Positions 55,905 through 64,000 of a stretch of DNA of 64,000 nt are shown piece by piece. A program made the translations under genes and the position numbers. Source of the DNA: Turnera subulata (taxonomy: Eukaryota; Streptophyta; Magnoliopsida; Malpighiales; Passifloraceae); assembly GCA_028386065.3 (NCBI GenBank), contig JAKUCV010003118.1, positions 13,966 to 77,965 on the forward strand. The letters are read 5' to 3'. Below the pieces are notes generated by a model, which worked only from the letters and a program-made list of their open reading frames with translations, was not told where the DNA came from and ran no database searches. The first letter of the stretch is position 1. Every line of letters begins with the position of its first letter.

Positions 55905-57481
55905 GCAAACCTGAGGACCCTCGATCATATCCGGTCCCAACCAATCAGTCCTATATCCCAAAAGACGAGTCTTTAGCATGGTTACACAACTGCCTTTTTT
56001 GTGTCCTTAAGGCCCCTAAGCCGTTAAGTAAGATTAGGAAGGCTTTCTCTGCAGATGGGCAGTGCTGTTTCGACCTTATACCAATAGGTGGAGTGTCGTT
56101 CCTTTCAAAGTTTAAGAAGACTGATGAGATGCTTGAGTTTGTCAAGACCAAGCAAGAGGACATGTCTCACCTCTTCAAAGTGTTTAGGCCTTGGAAGGAA
56201 GGGGATGCACTCACCAATAGACTGTGTTGGGTCGTGATCAGAGGAGTCCCTCCACATGTCTGGAATAAAGATTTCTTCCAGTTCCTTTCGACCAAGTTCG
56301 GAGAGTTCGTGGATTGGAGTTCTTCAACTAGTGGAGGATGCAGGCTTGACGTGGCAGAAATCCTGATCCTCACTACCTCCATGAGCTCCATTAACTGCGT
56401 CGTGAAGGCAAATATTGGAGGGAAGGTTTTTGAGGTTGCAGTTATGGAATCACAACTCGATCCTTTAGTCTGGAAGGAGTCTTGTGCTCAGGTCATCGGT
56501 ACGACTCCACAGGCTGACTCCGACCATGGTGGCGCGTGTTCCGGACAGGCGCACGGGTGTGATAAATCACGAACCCCCATCCTCAGCCTTTCAGCCTCAT
56601 CAGCCGATGCGGCATCCGAGGACCCCTTCGGGCTTCGACCCATCATTGACCACGCCTACAACCCCAGTGAGCCAAACAAGATGTCTTTGCAGTCATCTTC
56701 ACAGGTTTCCAAATCTATTCCCTCTGAGTTGTCAGGAGATATGCTTTCTACAACCCTTTCTATATCCCCGTGTGTTTTGTCAGCGCATGCGCCTGAGCAC
56801 ACATTACCACAAATCCCACCCAAAGCACCAGTTGAGGATCACGGTCGCACACCACCAACCAGTGCCCATTCACTGGGCCACGCCTCTCCTCAGCCCAAAG
56901 AAACTTTAGTAACTCTGGAGCCCAATTTTTCAAGCCCTGTGACTAGAGCCTTAGTACCATACCCAGAGACCCCATCTTACTATAGCCCTGCTTTCAATAG
57001 CCAGTCCCCTTATAAGCAGCACTTCTCTGACAATTATGCTTCATCCAGCATATCTTCACACCCTGCGTCCGTGTCCTCATGGGGGAACTCGTGGCCTATT
57101 TGTCTTAGTGACAGCAATGAACTTTTTTTACAAAGAATTATTGACATGAAGGTTGAGGCTATCTTGCAAAACATGGACCCCAAGAAGAAGAAACGGGTGA
57201 AATTTTTATCCTCGAAAGGTAGTGTTATCTCAGAACCTGAGAGCTTCCAAGGGGTGTCAGAGTCTGAGTTTCGTAGAAATAATGAGAGAGTTCTATCTCA
57301 GGAGCAGTCGACCGCAGTTATCCCAGTATCCTTTTCCTCCCTTGAAGTCGCTGAAACCAACCGATTAGGCGAGGTGATAGGCTGGGACAGAGTTGGTGTA
57401 GAACAGGAGACAGACGCTCTCATAGAAGGTCTGGTGGAAAAGGAGGCTTTCGATTGGGTGGAAGCCCGGGCGGCTGCCTAA
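55901..57481 (+). CDS. LINE ORF1, C-terminal part
   Basis: 526 codons starting in the ATGA overlap. The first 200 residues (LHNCLFCVLKAP, RLCWVVIRGVPPHVWNKDFF, FGEFVDWSSSTSG) look like the domain following the RRM in plant LINE ORF1 proteins. After that the sequence is Ser/Pro-rich and low in conserved motifs. No CCHC knuckle is seen. It ends 43 bp before the likely ORF2 ATG (57525). Function in RNA particle formation is inferred from position and family. If ORF1 was once continuous, a one-base change near 55900 split it. Confidence 0.7.
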   Translation: MSKPEDPRSYPVPTNQSYIPKDESLAWLHNCLFCVLKAPKPLSKIRKAFSADGQCCFDLIPIGGVSFLSKFKKTDEMLEFVKTKQEDMSHLFKVFRPWKEGDALTNRLCWVVIRGVPPHVWNKDFFQFLSTKFGEFVDWSSSTSGGCRLDVAEILILTTSMSSINCVVKANIGGKVFEVAVMESQLDPLVWKESCAQVIGTTPQADSDHGGACSGQAHGCDKSRTPILSLSASSADAASEDPFGLRPIIDHAYNPSEPNKMSLQSSSQVSKSIPSELSGDMLSTTLSISPCVLSAHAPEHTLPQIPPKAPVEDHGRTPPTSAHSLGHASPQPKETLVTLEPNFSSPVTRALVPYPETPSYYSPAFNSQSPYKQHFSDNYASSSISSHPASVSSWGNSWPICLSDSNELFLQRIIDMKVEAILQNMDPKKKKRVKFLSSKGSVISEPESFQGVSESEFRRNNERVLSQEQSTAVIPVSFSSLEVAETNRLGEVIGWDRVGVEQETDALIEGLVEKEAFDWVEARAAA

Positions 57482-57524
57482 TCTTAGTCTCTGCTTTCAC
57501 CTAGAAGTGTTTTACTTCTTCTAT

Positions 57525-60500
57525 ATGTTTAGTTTTGTCGCCTGGAATATCAGAGGTTGCTGTTCCTCATCAAAACAGAATCAGGTGCGCACTTTGGTGA
57601 ATCGTCAAAAGGCTAATTTTCTTTTCCTAAATGAGACTAAGTGTTCAGGTATCAACCAACATTTTTGTCATAAGCTATGGGTCCTGGGAACATAGACTTC
57701 ATATCGGTTGACGCGCGAGGGTTGGCCGGCAGTTTGGTTATGATTTGGAATGCTGATGTCTTCAGTATGTCACGGTTCTTGGCTGCAGACCATTGGATTA
57801 TTATGGAGGGGACCTTTATACAAGCGAATTATAAGGTGACTATATGCGGGGTCTATGGGGATTCTAGTGTTGAAGGTAGAGTGAAGATGTTTGAAGACTT
57901 GACGATGATTAAGCAAACTTTTTCTGCTCCATGGTTGATGTTAGGGGACTTTAACGAGGTTCTCCTTACCTCAGACAGGAAGAGTGGGCGCATTAGTCTT
58001 CGGGGAGCATCGGCTTTTCGTAGCTTTATTAACAGTCTGGGCCTAATGGAAATTGCCCTCCCGGACAGGAGGTTCACCTGGGGGAATTTGAAAGCTGCAA
58101 GCCGGATTGACCGGGTTCTTCTTGAAAGTGAATGGACGATTATGTTCCCTCGCCTAAAACTTCAGTCGGGCAGTAAGTATGGATCAGATCACGTTCCTTT
58201 GTTGTTGATAGACGATGTACCCGATCAAGGCAGACGTCCCTTCCATTTCATAAATGCCTGGTGGGATTACCCAGGTTCCGAGAACGTCTTGGCTAGTATG
58301 TGGAGAGAGGCAAACTCTCAGTTTCCTGGACGTTTTAAATTGCTAAAGAAGTTAAGTTTGCTGAGGAAGCTTCTGTCGCAATGGAACAAGGTTACGTTTG
58401 GGAACTTAAACTCAAATATTGAGGAAATTCAGAAAGAGGTTGACAGTTTAGATAAGGAAGCTGACGAGAGAGAGTTAACCACCAATGAGTTAGAAAAGGC
58501 CCGCAGGTTGAAAACTGAGTTGCTCCACAAATCCAGACAATTGGAGTCCCTATGGAGGCAGAAGTCCAGGTTGAAATGGTGTCGTCTGGGCGATAAAAAT
58601 ACTAGATTTTTTCACATAGCGGCTGCCAACAGGGGAAGAAAAAATCGGGTGGGTGCCGTCGAGGTGAATGGAAGGAAGATCAATGATCCAGTCACAATAA
58701 GAGCGGCAGCAAGTGAGTTTTTCGCAGAGTTGTACTCAGCTCAGCCCTCTCGTCGGCCGCATTTAGGTTCCATAAATTTTAGAAAGTTGCCAGGGGAGGT
58801 GGCAGCTAATTTGGAACGTATGATCACTTTGGACGAGGTGAAGCTAGCTGTTTGGGATTGTGATAGCTCCAAAGCTCCTGGGCCTGACGGATTTAACTTT
58901 TCCTTTTATAAGAAATGCTGGGATTTGGTTAAAGCAGATATTTTCGATATGGTTGTGCATTTTTTCGAGACCGCCTCTATGCCCAAAGGAGTCAACACCG
59001 CTTATATCACCTTACTGCCTAAGAAATTGGAAGCGGTATCCCTGGATGAGTACAGACCCATCACTTTGGTATCCGGTTTGTATAAAATTATCTCAAAAAT
59101 CCTAGCACAGAGGCTGAAGATAGTATTACCCTCTTTAGTCGGTCCTCAACAAACTGGCTTTATCGAGGGTAGATGCATTATGGATAGTGTTCTTTTTGCT
59201 AGTGAAGCGGTGCACAGTTTAAGGAAGAGCAAGGAAGAGGCCATCGTTTGGAAGTTAGATTTCAAGAAGGCGTACGACTCTGTGGACTGGGGCTATTTGT
59301 TACAAATATTGGAGGCTATGGGCTTCGGCAAAAGGTGGTGTGAATGGATTATGGAATGTTTGTCATCATCTAGGCTGGCGGTCTTAGTTAATGGATCCCC
59401 ATCTGAAGAATTCTCTATGGGGCGTGGTCTTAAGCAGGGAGACTCTTTATCACCATTTCTTTTTGTCCTCGCGGCAGAAGGGCTACCGGCGATTCTAGCC
59501 AAGGCGGCTGATGCAGGTGAAATAGAGGGCGTTAGGGTGCTTGACACACCACTCTTGGTCCTCCAATATGCGGACGATACCATTTTGTTCTCCCAAGCAA
59601 GAGTGGACGCGTTGTTGAACCTGAAAAGGTGCCTCCGTATTTTCGAGATCCTCTCAGGCTTGTGTATCAACTTTTATAAAAGCAGTGTGGCGGGCATAGG
59701 TTTGCAGCAAAAACAAGTGGATGATTTGGCAGGTCGACTCCATAGTCGACTCGAAAACTTCCCTTTCGGGTATCTTGGCTTCCCCCTTGGTGGAAACATG
59801 AAAAGAATCGCAGCTTGGAACCCGGTGTTAGAGAAGTTCAGAAGCAGACTAAAAGCTTGGAAGGGGAAGTTTTTATCACTGGAAGGTAGGGTAACTCTTA
59901 TACGTTCAGTCTTGAGTGGTTTACCTCTATATTACATGGCCTTGTTCAAGTTACCAGTGGCTGTTGCAAAGAAGATCACGTCTATCCTGAGAAATTTCCT
60001 TTGGAACGGAATTGAAGTGAAAAAGAAACCTTGTTTAGTCGCATGGAAAAACATTGCGGTTCCTAAGGAGCTCGGGGGTATGGGGATCATTGATGTGAAC
60101 GTCATGAATCAATCACTTCTGTTCAAATGGCTCTGGAATTTCTGCCAGCCGGAGAGGAGGTGGTGGAAAGATATTATTAAAAGCAAATACTTGGTGCAAT
60201 CTTCTGCCCCCAACCCTGTCTTTTCCATGCAGAAGTGCTCGTCATGGTGGAGAGACATTATTTTGTCAGGATCAGACAATAGCCAAACTGCCATTCCCTT
60301 ATGGGCTGGATCGCATATCAAGCTGGGTTCGGGGAAGGATGTGTTGTTCTGGGCAGACGATTGGACCGGTCAAGGGGTTTTAAGAATGTTGTTCCCACGC
60401 TTATTCTTGATATCAACTTGTAAAGAGGTGTCAGTTTTTGAGGGTATGAAGTCATGTGATGCAGGGCAATGGTGGTCCTCCTGTTGGAGAAGACGGCTAC

Positions 60501-61222
60501 GGGACTGGGAGCTCCTTCAAATGCAGGAAATGAAAGGGATCATCGACAATGCACCACTGCTGGCCTCTGGCGACGATCGTAGGATTTGGAGTGTTGGGGG
60601 TAACGGCTCATACTCTGTCAAATCTGGTAGAACTTTCATATTCTCACAGATGGATTTGGTTCGGTCCATCCCTTTCGTGTGGTTCTCTCTTTCACCGTTT
60701 AAAGTAGAATGTTGGCTATGGTTTGCTGTTAACCGAGCCATACCAACAAAAGATGTGCTGCGTGAAAGAGGCATTTTGTCACTGGCAGACTCTATGTGTT
60801 GTTTATGTCGTCGCCAACTCGAGTCCAAGGATCATCTGTTACTATCTTGCCCTGTCTCCTGGTTAGTGTGGTCCAAATTATGCTCTTGGTGGCACGTTCA
60901 ATGGTGCATCCCTGACAAGTTAGAAGATTTCTTGCCTCAGTGGACCTTCTTATCTCCATCTCGGGGTAGTCGTGCATGGTGGTATATCATAGGCCTAGCA
61001 TCTCTTTGGACGATTTGGTTAGAAAGGAATCAGCGGATCTTTCGCGGTTCGTCCGCACCTACAGACCGTATGGTTGACATGGTGATTGTTCGAGCTGTTA
61101 CCTGGATCAAAGCGGTCAAAGCAGGCTTTCCTTTTTCCACTTCAATGGTCATCTCCAATGCAGAGACTCTGAAAAATTGGAGTGGTCCCTCAAGAGGTTT
61201 TAACCTACTGTTACCACCATAA
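57525..61222 (+). pseudogene. LINE ORF2: endonuclease, RT and zf-RVT, one frameshift
   Basis: The ATG at 57525 gives MFSFVAWNIRG, the start of the AP-type endonuclease, with FLFLNETKCS carrying the catalytic Glu. Near 57680 the frame shifts by one base; the frame 57677-61222 continues with NIDFISVDARG. It carries LGDFNEVL, KAPGPDGFNFSFYKKCW, QTGFIEGRCIMDSVLFASE, WKLDFKKAYDSVDW, GLKQGDSLSPFLF and the RT catalytic YADD (codons about 631-634). A zf-RVT segment follows at about codons 1008-1060 (CCLCRRQLESKDHLLLSC). Apart from the single shift the ORF has no stop over 1181 codons, so the copy is young. It would copy LINE RNA at nicked target DNA; the shift should abolish a full-length protein. 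Confidence 0.88.
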
Positions 61223-61876
61223 TCACCCTTTCTGGGCTTTGTTGTTAGTATTCGTGACTTAGTAGCTACGATCAGCGGTTATAGGTGGTTTTTTGTTTTG
61301 TCTGGGTTATAATTTTTGTACTCCCTTGTTTATTCAATAAATTATCTCGTTAGTACCAAAAAAAAAATATACAAGCTGTACACACGTCTTCTTTAGCCTA
61401 TAAATAGGCTTGAGGATGTAGTATTTTGATTATCCCCATTTGTGTGTAGAAAAAGAAGAAGAAGAGAGAGAGAAGAAGAGAGAGGAAGAGAGGGATGAAG
61501 AAGAAAAAGAAGAAAAGGGTATTGGTGCCATACCCTGCAGCAGTTGAAGAAGAGTAGAATTGAAGATGCTCTACAGGTAAGAGGAGTAGAAAAACAAGAT
61601 GGATTAGAGTTCCTTGTTCTCCTTAGTAAGGTGGAGTTAGCAGTGTAGGTGGAGTTTATTGTCCCAATGGAGTATTGTAGGTGGAGCCTTTGCTCCCAGC
61701 GAAGTTGTACTAATATTGTTGAATATTAGTGAGATGATTTGTAGAGAGTGGATGTAGGCAAGATTAAGGCCGAACCACTATAAATCTTGTGTCTGTTTAA
61801 TTTTCTGCATTCTCTTTTATGATTTTGTGCATGATCCTGGGAGGCCCATCAAGTGAAGGGGAATTTATTCCCAACA

Positions 61877-62205
61877 ACTGGTAGCGGAGCTATGGTTGCA
61901 GTTGCAGTAGATCCAGATCTGTGGTGAAGCTAGAAGATGCAGATGCAGAAATTTGCAGGCAAAGAAAGAAAAAAAATTGAAGGTAGATGGATGCAGTGAA
62001 GAGTAGTACGAAGATTGCGACTTGTGTAGTATCAGGCAGGAAGCAGAACATTGTTGCATCCAACAAGAGGAAGGTTGGTTTTGCAATGATGACTCGTAAT
62101 AGCAAAGGTAGTCGCATATCGGCATGCAGAAGATTGAAGCAGACTTGGGTTAAGAAGTCCGAAGTTATGAAAGATGCCAAGTACAATTTAGTTCAAGGTG
62201 GAGAT
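61877..62205 (+). other. Interior of the short LTR element
   Basis: Begins with TGGTAGCGGAGC and ends with purine-rich AAGGTGGAGAT. A 76-codon frame from 61987 (MDAVKSSTKIATCVVSGRKQ, RRLKQTWVKKSEVM) is basic, not recognised, and ends inside the 3' LTR. Confidence 0.5.
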
Positions 62206-62482
62206 TGTTGGGTTTGAACTAAATTTTTTGGTCAAATAAAGAAGTTAGGCAGCCGTAACTTTTGGAAATTAGTTTTTCAAAAGTTACAGCTACACATGAA
62301 GGAGCACACTTTCTTTGAAGATTGACAATCCATATACAAGCTGTACACACGTCTTCTTTAGCCTATAAATAGGCTTGAGGATGTAGTATTTTGATTATCC
62401 CCATTTGTGTGTAGAAAAAGAAGAAGAAGAGAGAGAGAAGAAGAGAGAGGAAGAGAGGGATGAAGAAGAAAAAGAAGAAAAG
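62206..62482 (+). repeat. 3' LTR of the short LTR element, cut by the gap
   Basis: Matches 54988-55108 and then 61368-61522 up to the Ns. It shows the pre-insertion sequence across the LINE junction. Confidence 0.85.
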
Positions 62483-63409
62483 NNNNNNNNNNNNNNNNNN
62501 NNNNNNNNNNNNNNNNNNNNNNNNNNNNNNNNNNNNNNNNNNNNNNNNNNNNNNNNNNNNNNNNNNNNNNNNNNNNNNNNNNNNNNNNNNNNNNNNNNNN
62601 NNNNNNNNNNNNNNNNNNNNNNNNNNNNNNNNNNNNNNNNNNNNNNNNNNNNNNNNNNNNNNNNNNNNNNNNNNNNNNNNNNNNNNNNNNNNNNNNNNNN
62701 NNNNNNNNNNNNNNNNNNNNNNNNNNNNNNNNNNNNNNNNNNNNNNNNNNNNNNNNNNNNNNNNNNNNNNNNNNNNNNNNNNNNNNNNNNNNNNNNNNNN
62801 NNNNNNNNNNNNNNNNNNNNNNNNNNNNNNNNNNNNNNNNNNNNNNNNNNNNNNNNNNNNNNNNNNNNNNNNNNNNNNNNNNNNNNNNNNNNNNNNNNNN
62901 NNNNNNNNNNNNNNNNNNNNNNNNNNNNNNNNNNNNNNNNNNNNNNNNNNNNNNNNNNNNNNNNNNNNNNNNNNNNNNNNNNNNNNNNNNNNNNNNNNNN
63001 NNNNNNNNNNNNNNNNNNNNNNNNNNNNNNNNNNNNNNNNNNNNNNNNNNNNNNNNNNNNNNNNNNNNNNNNNNNNNNNNNNNNNNNNNNNNNNNNNNNN
63101 NNNNNNNNNNNNNNNNNNNNNNNNNNNNNNNNNNNNNNNNNNNNNNNNNNNNNNNNNNNNNNNNNNNNNNNNNNNNNNNNNNNNNNNNNNNNNNNNNNNN
63201 NNNNNNNNNNNNNNNNNNNNNNNNNNNNNNNNNNNNNNNNNNNNNNNNNNNNNNNNNNNNNNNNNNNNNNNNNNNNNNNNNNNNNNNNNNNNNNNNNNNN
63301 NNNNNNNNNNNNNNNNNNNNNNNNNNNNNNNNNNNNNNNNNNNNNNNNNNNNNNNNNNNNNNNNNNNNNNNNNNNNNNNNNNNNNNNNNNNNNNNNNNNN
63401 NNNNNNNNN
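62483..63409. other. Assembly gap of 927 N
   Basis: Unknown sequence. It hides the rest of the 3' LTR, its target duplication and most of the TPS-8 promoter. Confidence 1.
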
Positions 63410-63494
63410 CAAAAAAAAAAAAAAAAAAACCAACCAGTTTTTTCAGTTACTGGTTATCTAAAAAACACAATACACCACTAGATCAAGCAAAGAG

Positions 63495-64000
63495 ATGGCA
63501 GTTCATGAGGCAGCAGATCAAGCAACTGATGATCAAGTACTTCGTAGAACAGTTGATTTCCATCCCTGCGTTTGGGATGATTTTTTCATCAAGCAAGCGT
63601 CCTCCCAAGATAAGGTGAAACACTCAACTATCTCAACTATATATATATATATACATATAATTAACCTGATAAAATTACCTTTTAATTAAATCTATAAGGT
63701 TAATGAATTAATATTTATTTTGAGGAGCAAATTAACTCATGCATGCATGCAAACTATCTATTCTTAGTACTCTAGCATTATTTTCTTTGGGATATCATCG
63801 ACTTCAAAGCTACCCACAATTCCCACTGGCAAACAACCTCAATCCCACCTAGGAATGACTTCATGACCCATTGGAACCCAATATGTAAGCAGTACTCTAG
63901 CATTATTGAACAAGGCACCAAAAAAGTAACCAAAATATTTTGAAAACAAAAGATATGGTGTATTTATCTACATAATAATTAACCAAGGATTTAATTATCT
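63495..64000 (+). CDS. TPS-8: 5' part of a TPS-3-type gene, continues beyond the window
   Basis: Exon 1 (63495-63614, 40 codons) starts MAVHEAADQATDDQVLRRTV and includes RRx8W followed by DDFF. It differs from TPS-3 exon 1 at only a few residues plus one extra Asp. The leader (ACCAGTTTTTTCAGTTACTGG) matches the relic near 26160. Intron 1 begins GTGAAACACTCAAC as in TPS-3. The window ends at ACCAAGGATTTAATTATCT, which in TPS-3 lies 6 bp before exon 2. Whether the gene is complete cannot be seen. If intact it should encode a cytosolic sesquiterpene synthase like TPS-3. Confidence 0.85.
63764..63910. repeat. 125-bp insertion with direct repeats in TPS-8 intron 1
   Basis: AGTACTCTAGCATTATT occurs at about 63766 and 63891; TPS-3 intron 1 has this region once and lacks the 108 bp in between (CGACTTCAAAGCTACCC, CAATCCCACCTAGGAATGAC). 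No poly(A) is seen, so the origin is unclear. Confidence 0.6.

Larger units (their letters stand above)
55109..61367 (+). mobile_element. Nearly complete L1-type LINE
   Basis: About 6.26 kb: short 5' leader, ORF1 region with RRM, ORF2 with endonuclease, RT and zf-RVT, 3' tail TCTCGTTAGTACC-poly(A). It interrupts the short LTR element. Compared with the intact 3' LTR, about 8 bp (AATCCATA) are missing at the junction and no target duplication is seen. Confidence 0.88.
54988..62482 (+). mobile_element. Short-interior LTR retrotransposon carrying a nested LINE
   Basis: The 5' LTR starts TGTTGGGTTTGAAC at 54988, is interrupted at 55108/61368 by the LINE and ends CCCAACA at 61876. The primer-binding site TGGTAGCGGAGC is at 61879-61890. 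The interior is only 329 bp (61877-62205). The 3' LTR begins at 62206 and runs into the assembly gap at 62483. LTR length is about 630 bp without the LINE. No gag or pol. It resembles terminal-repeat-in-miniature (TRIM) elements in interior size, though its LTRs are longer. Confidence 0.8.

Noticed and set aside
62363..63481. Frames of more than 330 codons around 62.4-63.5 kb
   Set aside because: They are created by the run of N bases.

Overview
The window is plant nuclear DNA, from a eudicot that cannot be named from sequence alone. The evidence is seven-exon class I terpene synthase (TPS) genes with GT-AG introns, Ty1/copia and Ty3/gypsy (Del/Tekay-like) LTR retrotransposons, L1-type LINEs with plant zf-RVT tails, tRNA-derived SINEs, Mutator-like and hAT-like DNA elements, and AT-rich spacers.

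The host content is a tandem cluster of TPS-a-type (sesquiterpene-synthase-like, no transit peptide) genes. Three look complete once spliced: TPS-2 (16760-19215, minus, 550 aa), TPS-3 (22995-25501, plus, 560 aa) and TPS-5 (40857-43376, plus, 554 aa). TPS-1 (8761-11165) has lost the end of exon 4 and all of exon 5. TPS-6 (46132-48520) lacks exactly exon 4, which carries RDR and DDxxD, yet stays in frame. TPS-4 is exon 1 only. TPS-7 is an exon-7 remnant split by a copia element. TPS-8 begins at 63495 and runs off the right edge just before exon 2. Further exon-7 and promoter relics of a TPS-3-like lineage lie near 6.5, 26.1, 43.9 and 54.9 kb. The cluster therefore grew by duplication of blocks holding both lineages and then decayed. 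Intact members should act in the cytosol on farnesyl diphosphate; the products cannot be predicted.

Layout: 0-6.3 kb, edge of a long-LTR element, a deleted copia element and a minus-strand gag-only copia element. 6.3-13.3 kb, TPS-1 and flanks. 13.4-16.3 kb, two Mutator-like TIR elements, one a Pack-MULE carrying fragments of two host genes. 16.7-28 kb, TPS-2, TPS-3, TPS-4 and an hAT-like element. 28.8-39.1 kb, a TIR element split by an 8.6-kb gypsy-type element with 3.05-kb LTRs and antisense ORF cassettes. 40-48.5 kb, TPS-5 and TPS-6. 48.6-62.5 kb, a LINE fragment, SINE, copia element, TPS remnants and a short LTR element holding a nearly intact LINE. 62.5-63.4 kb is an assembly gap, followed by TPS-8.

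The most unusual observations are: at least a dozen very short poly(T)/poly(A)-tagged insertions flanked by roughly 11-16 bp direct repeats; covarying hairpin arrays in the gypsy LTRs; promoter-bearing antisense ORFs, one endonuclease-like, inside that element; the Pack-MULE with UBA2-like RRM and bL25-like fragments; and the in-frame loss of the catalytic exon in TPS-6. All coordinates and splice sites were read by eye; no database search was possible.
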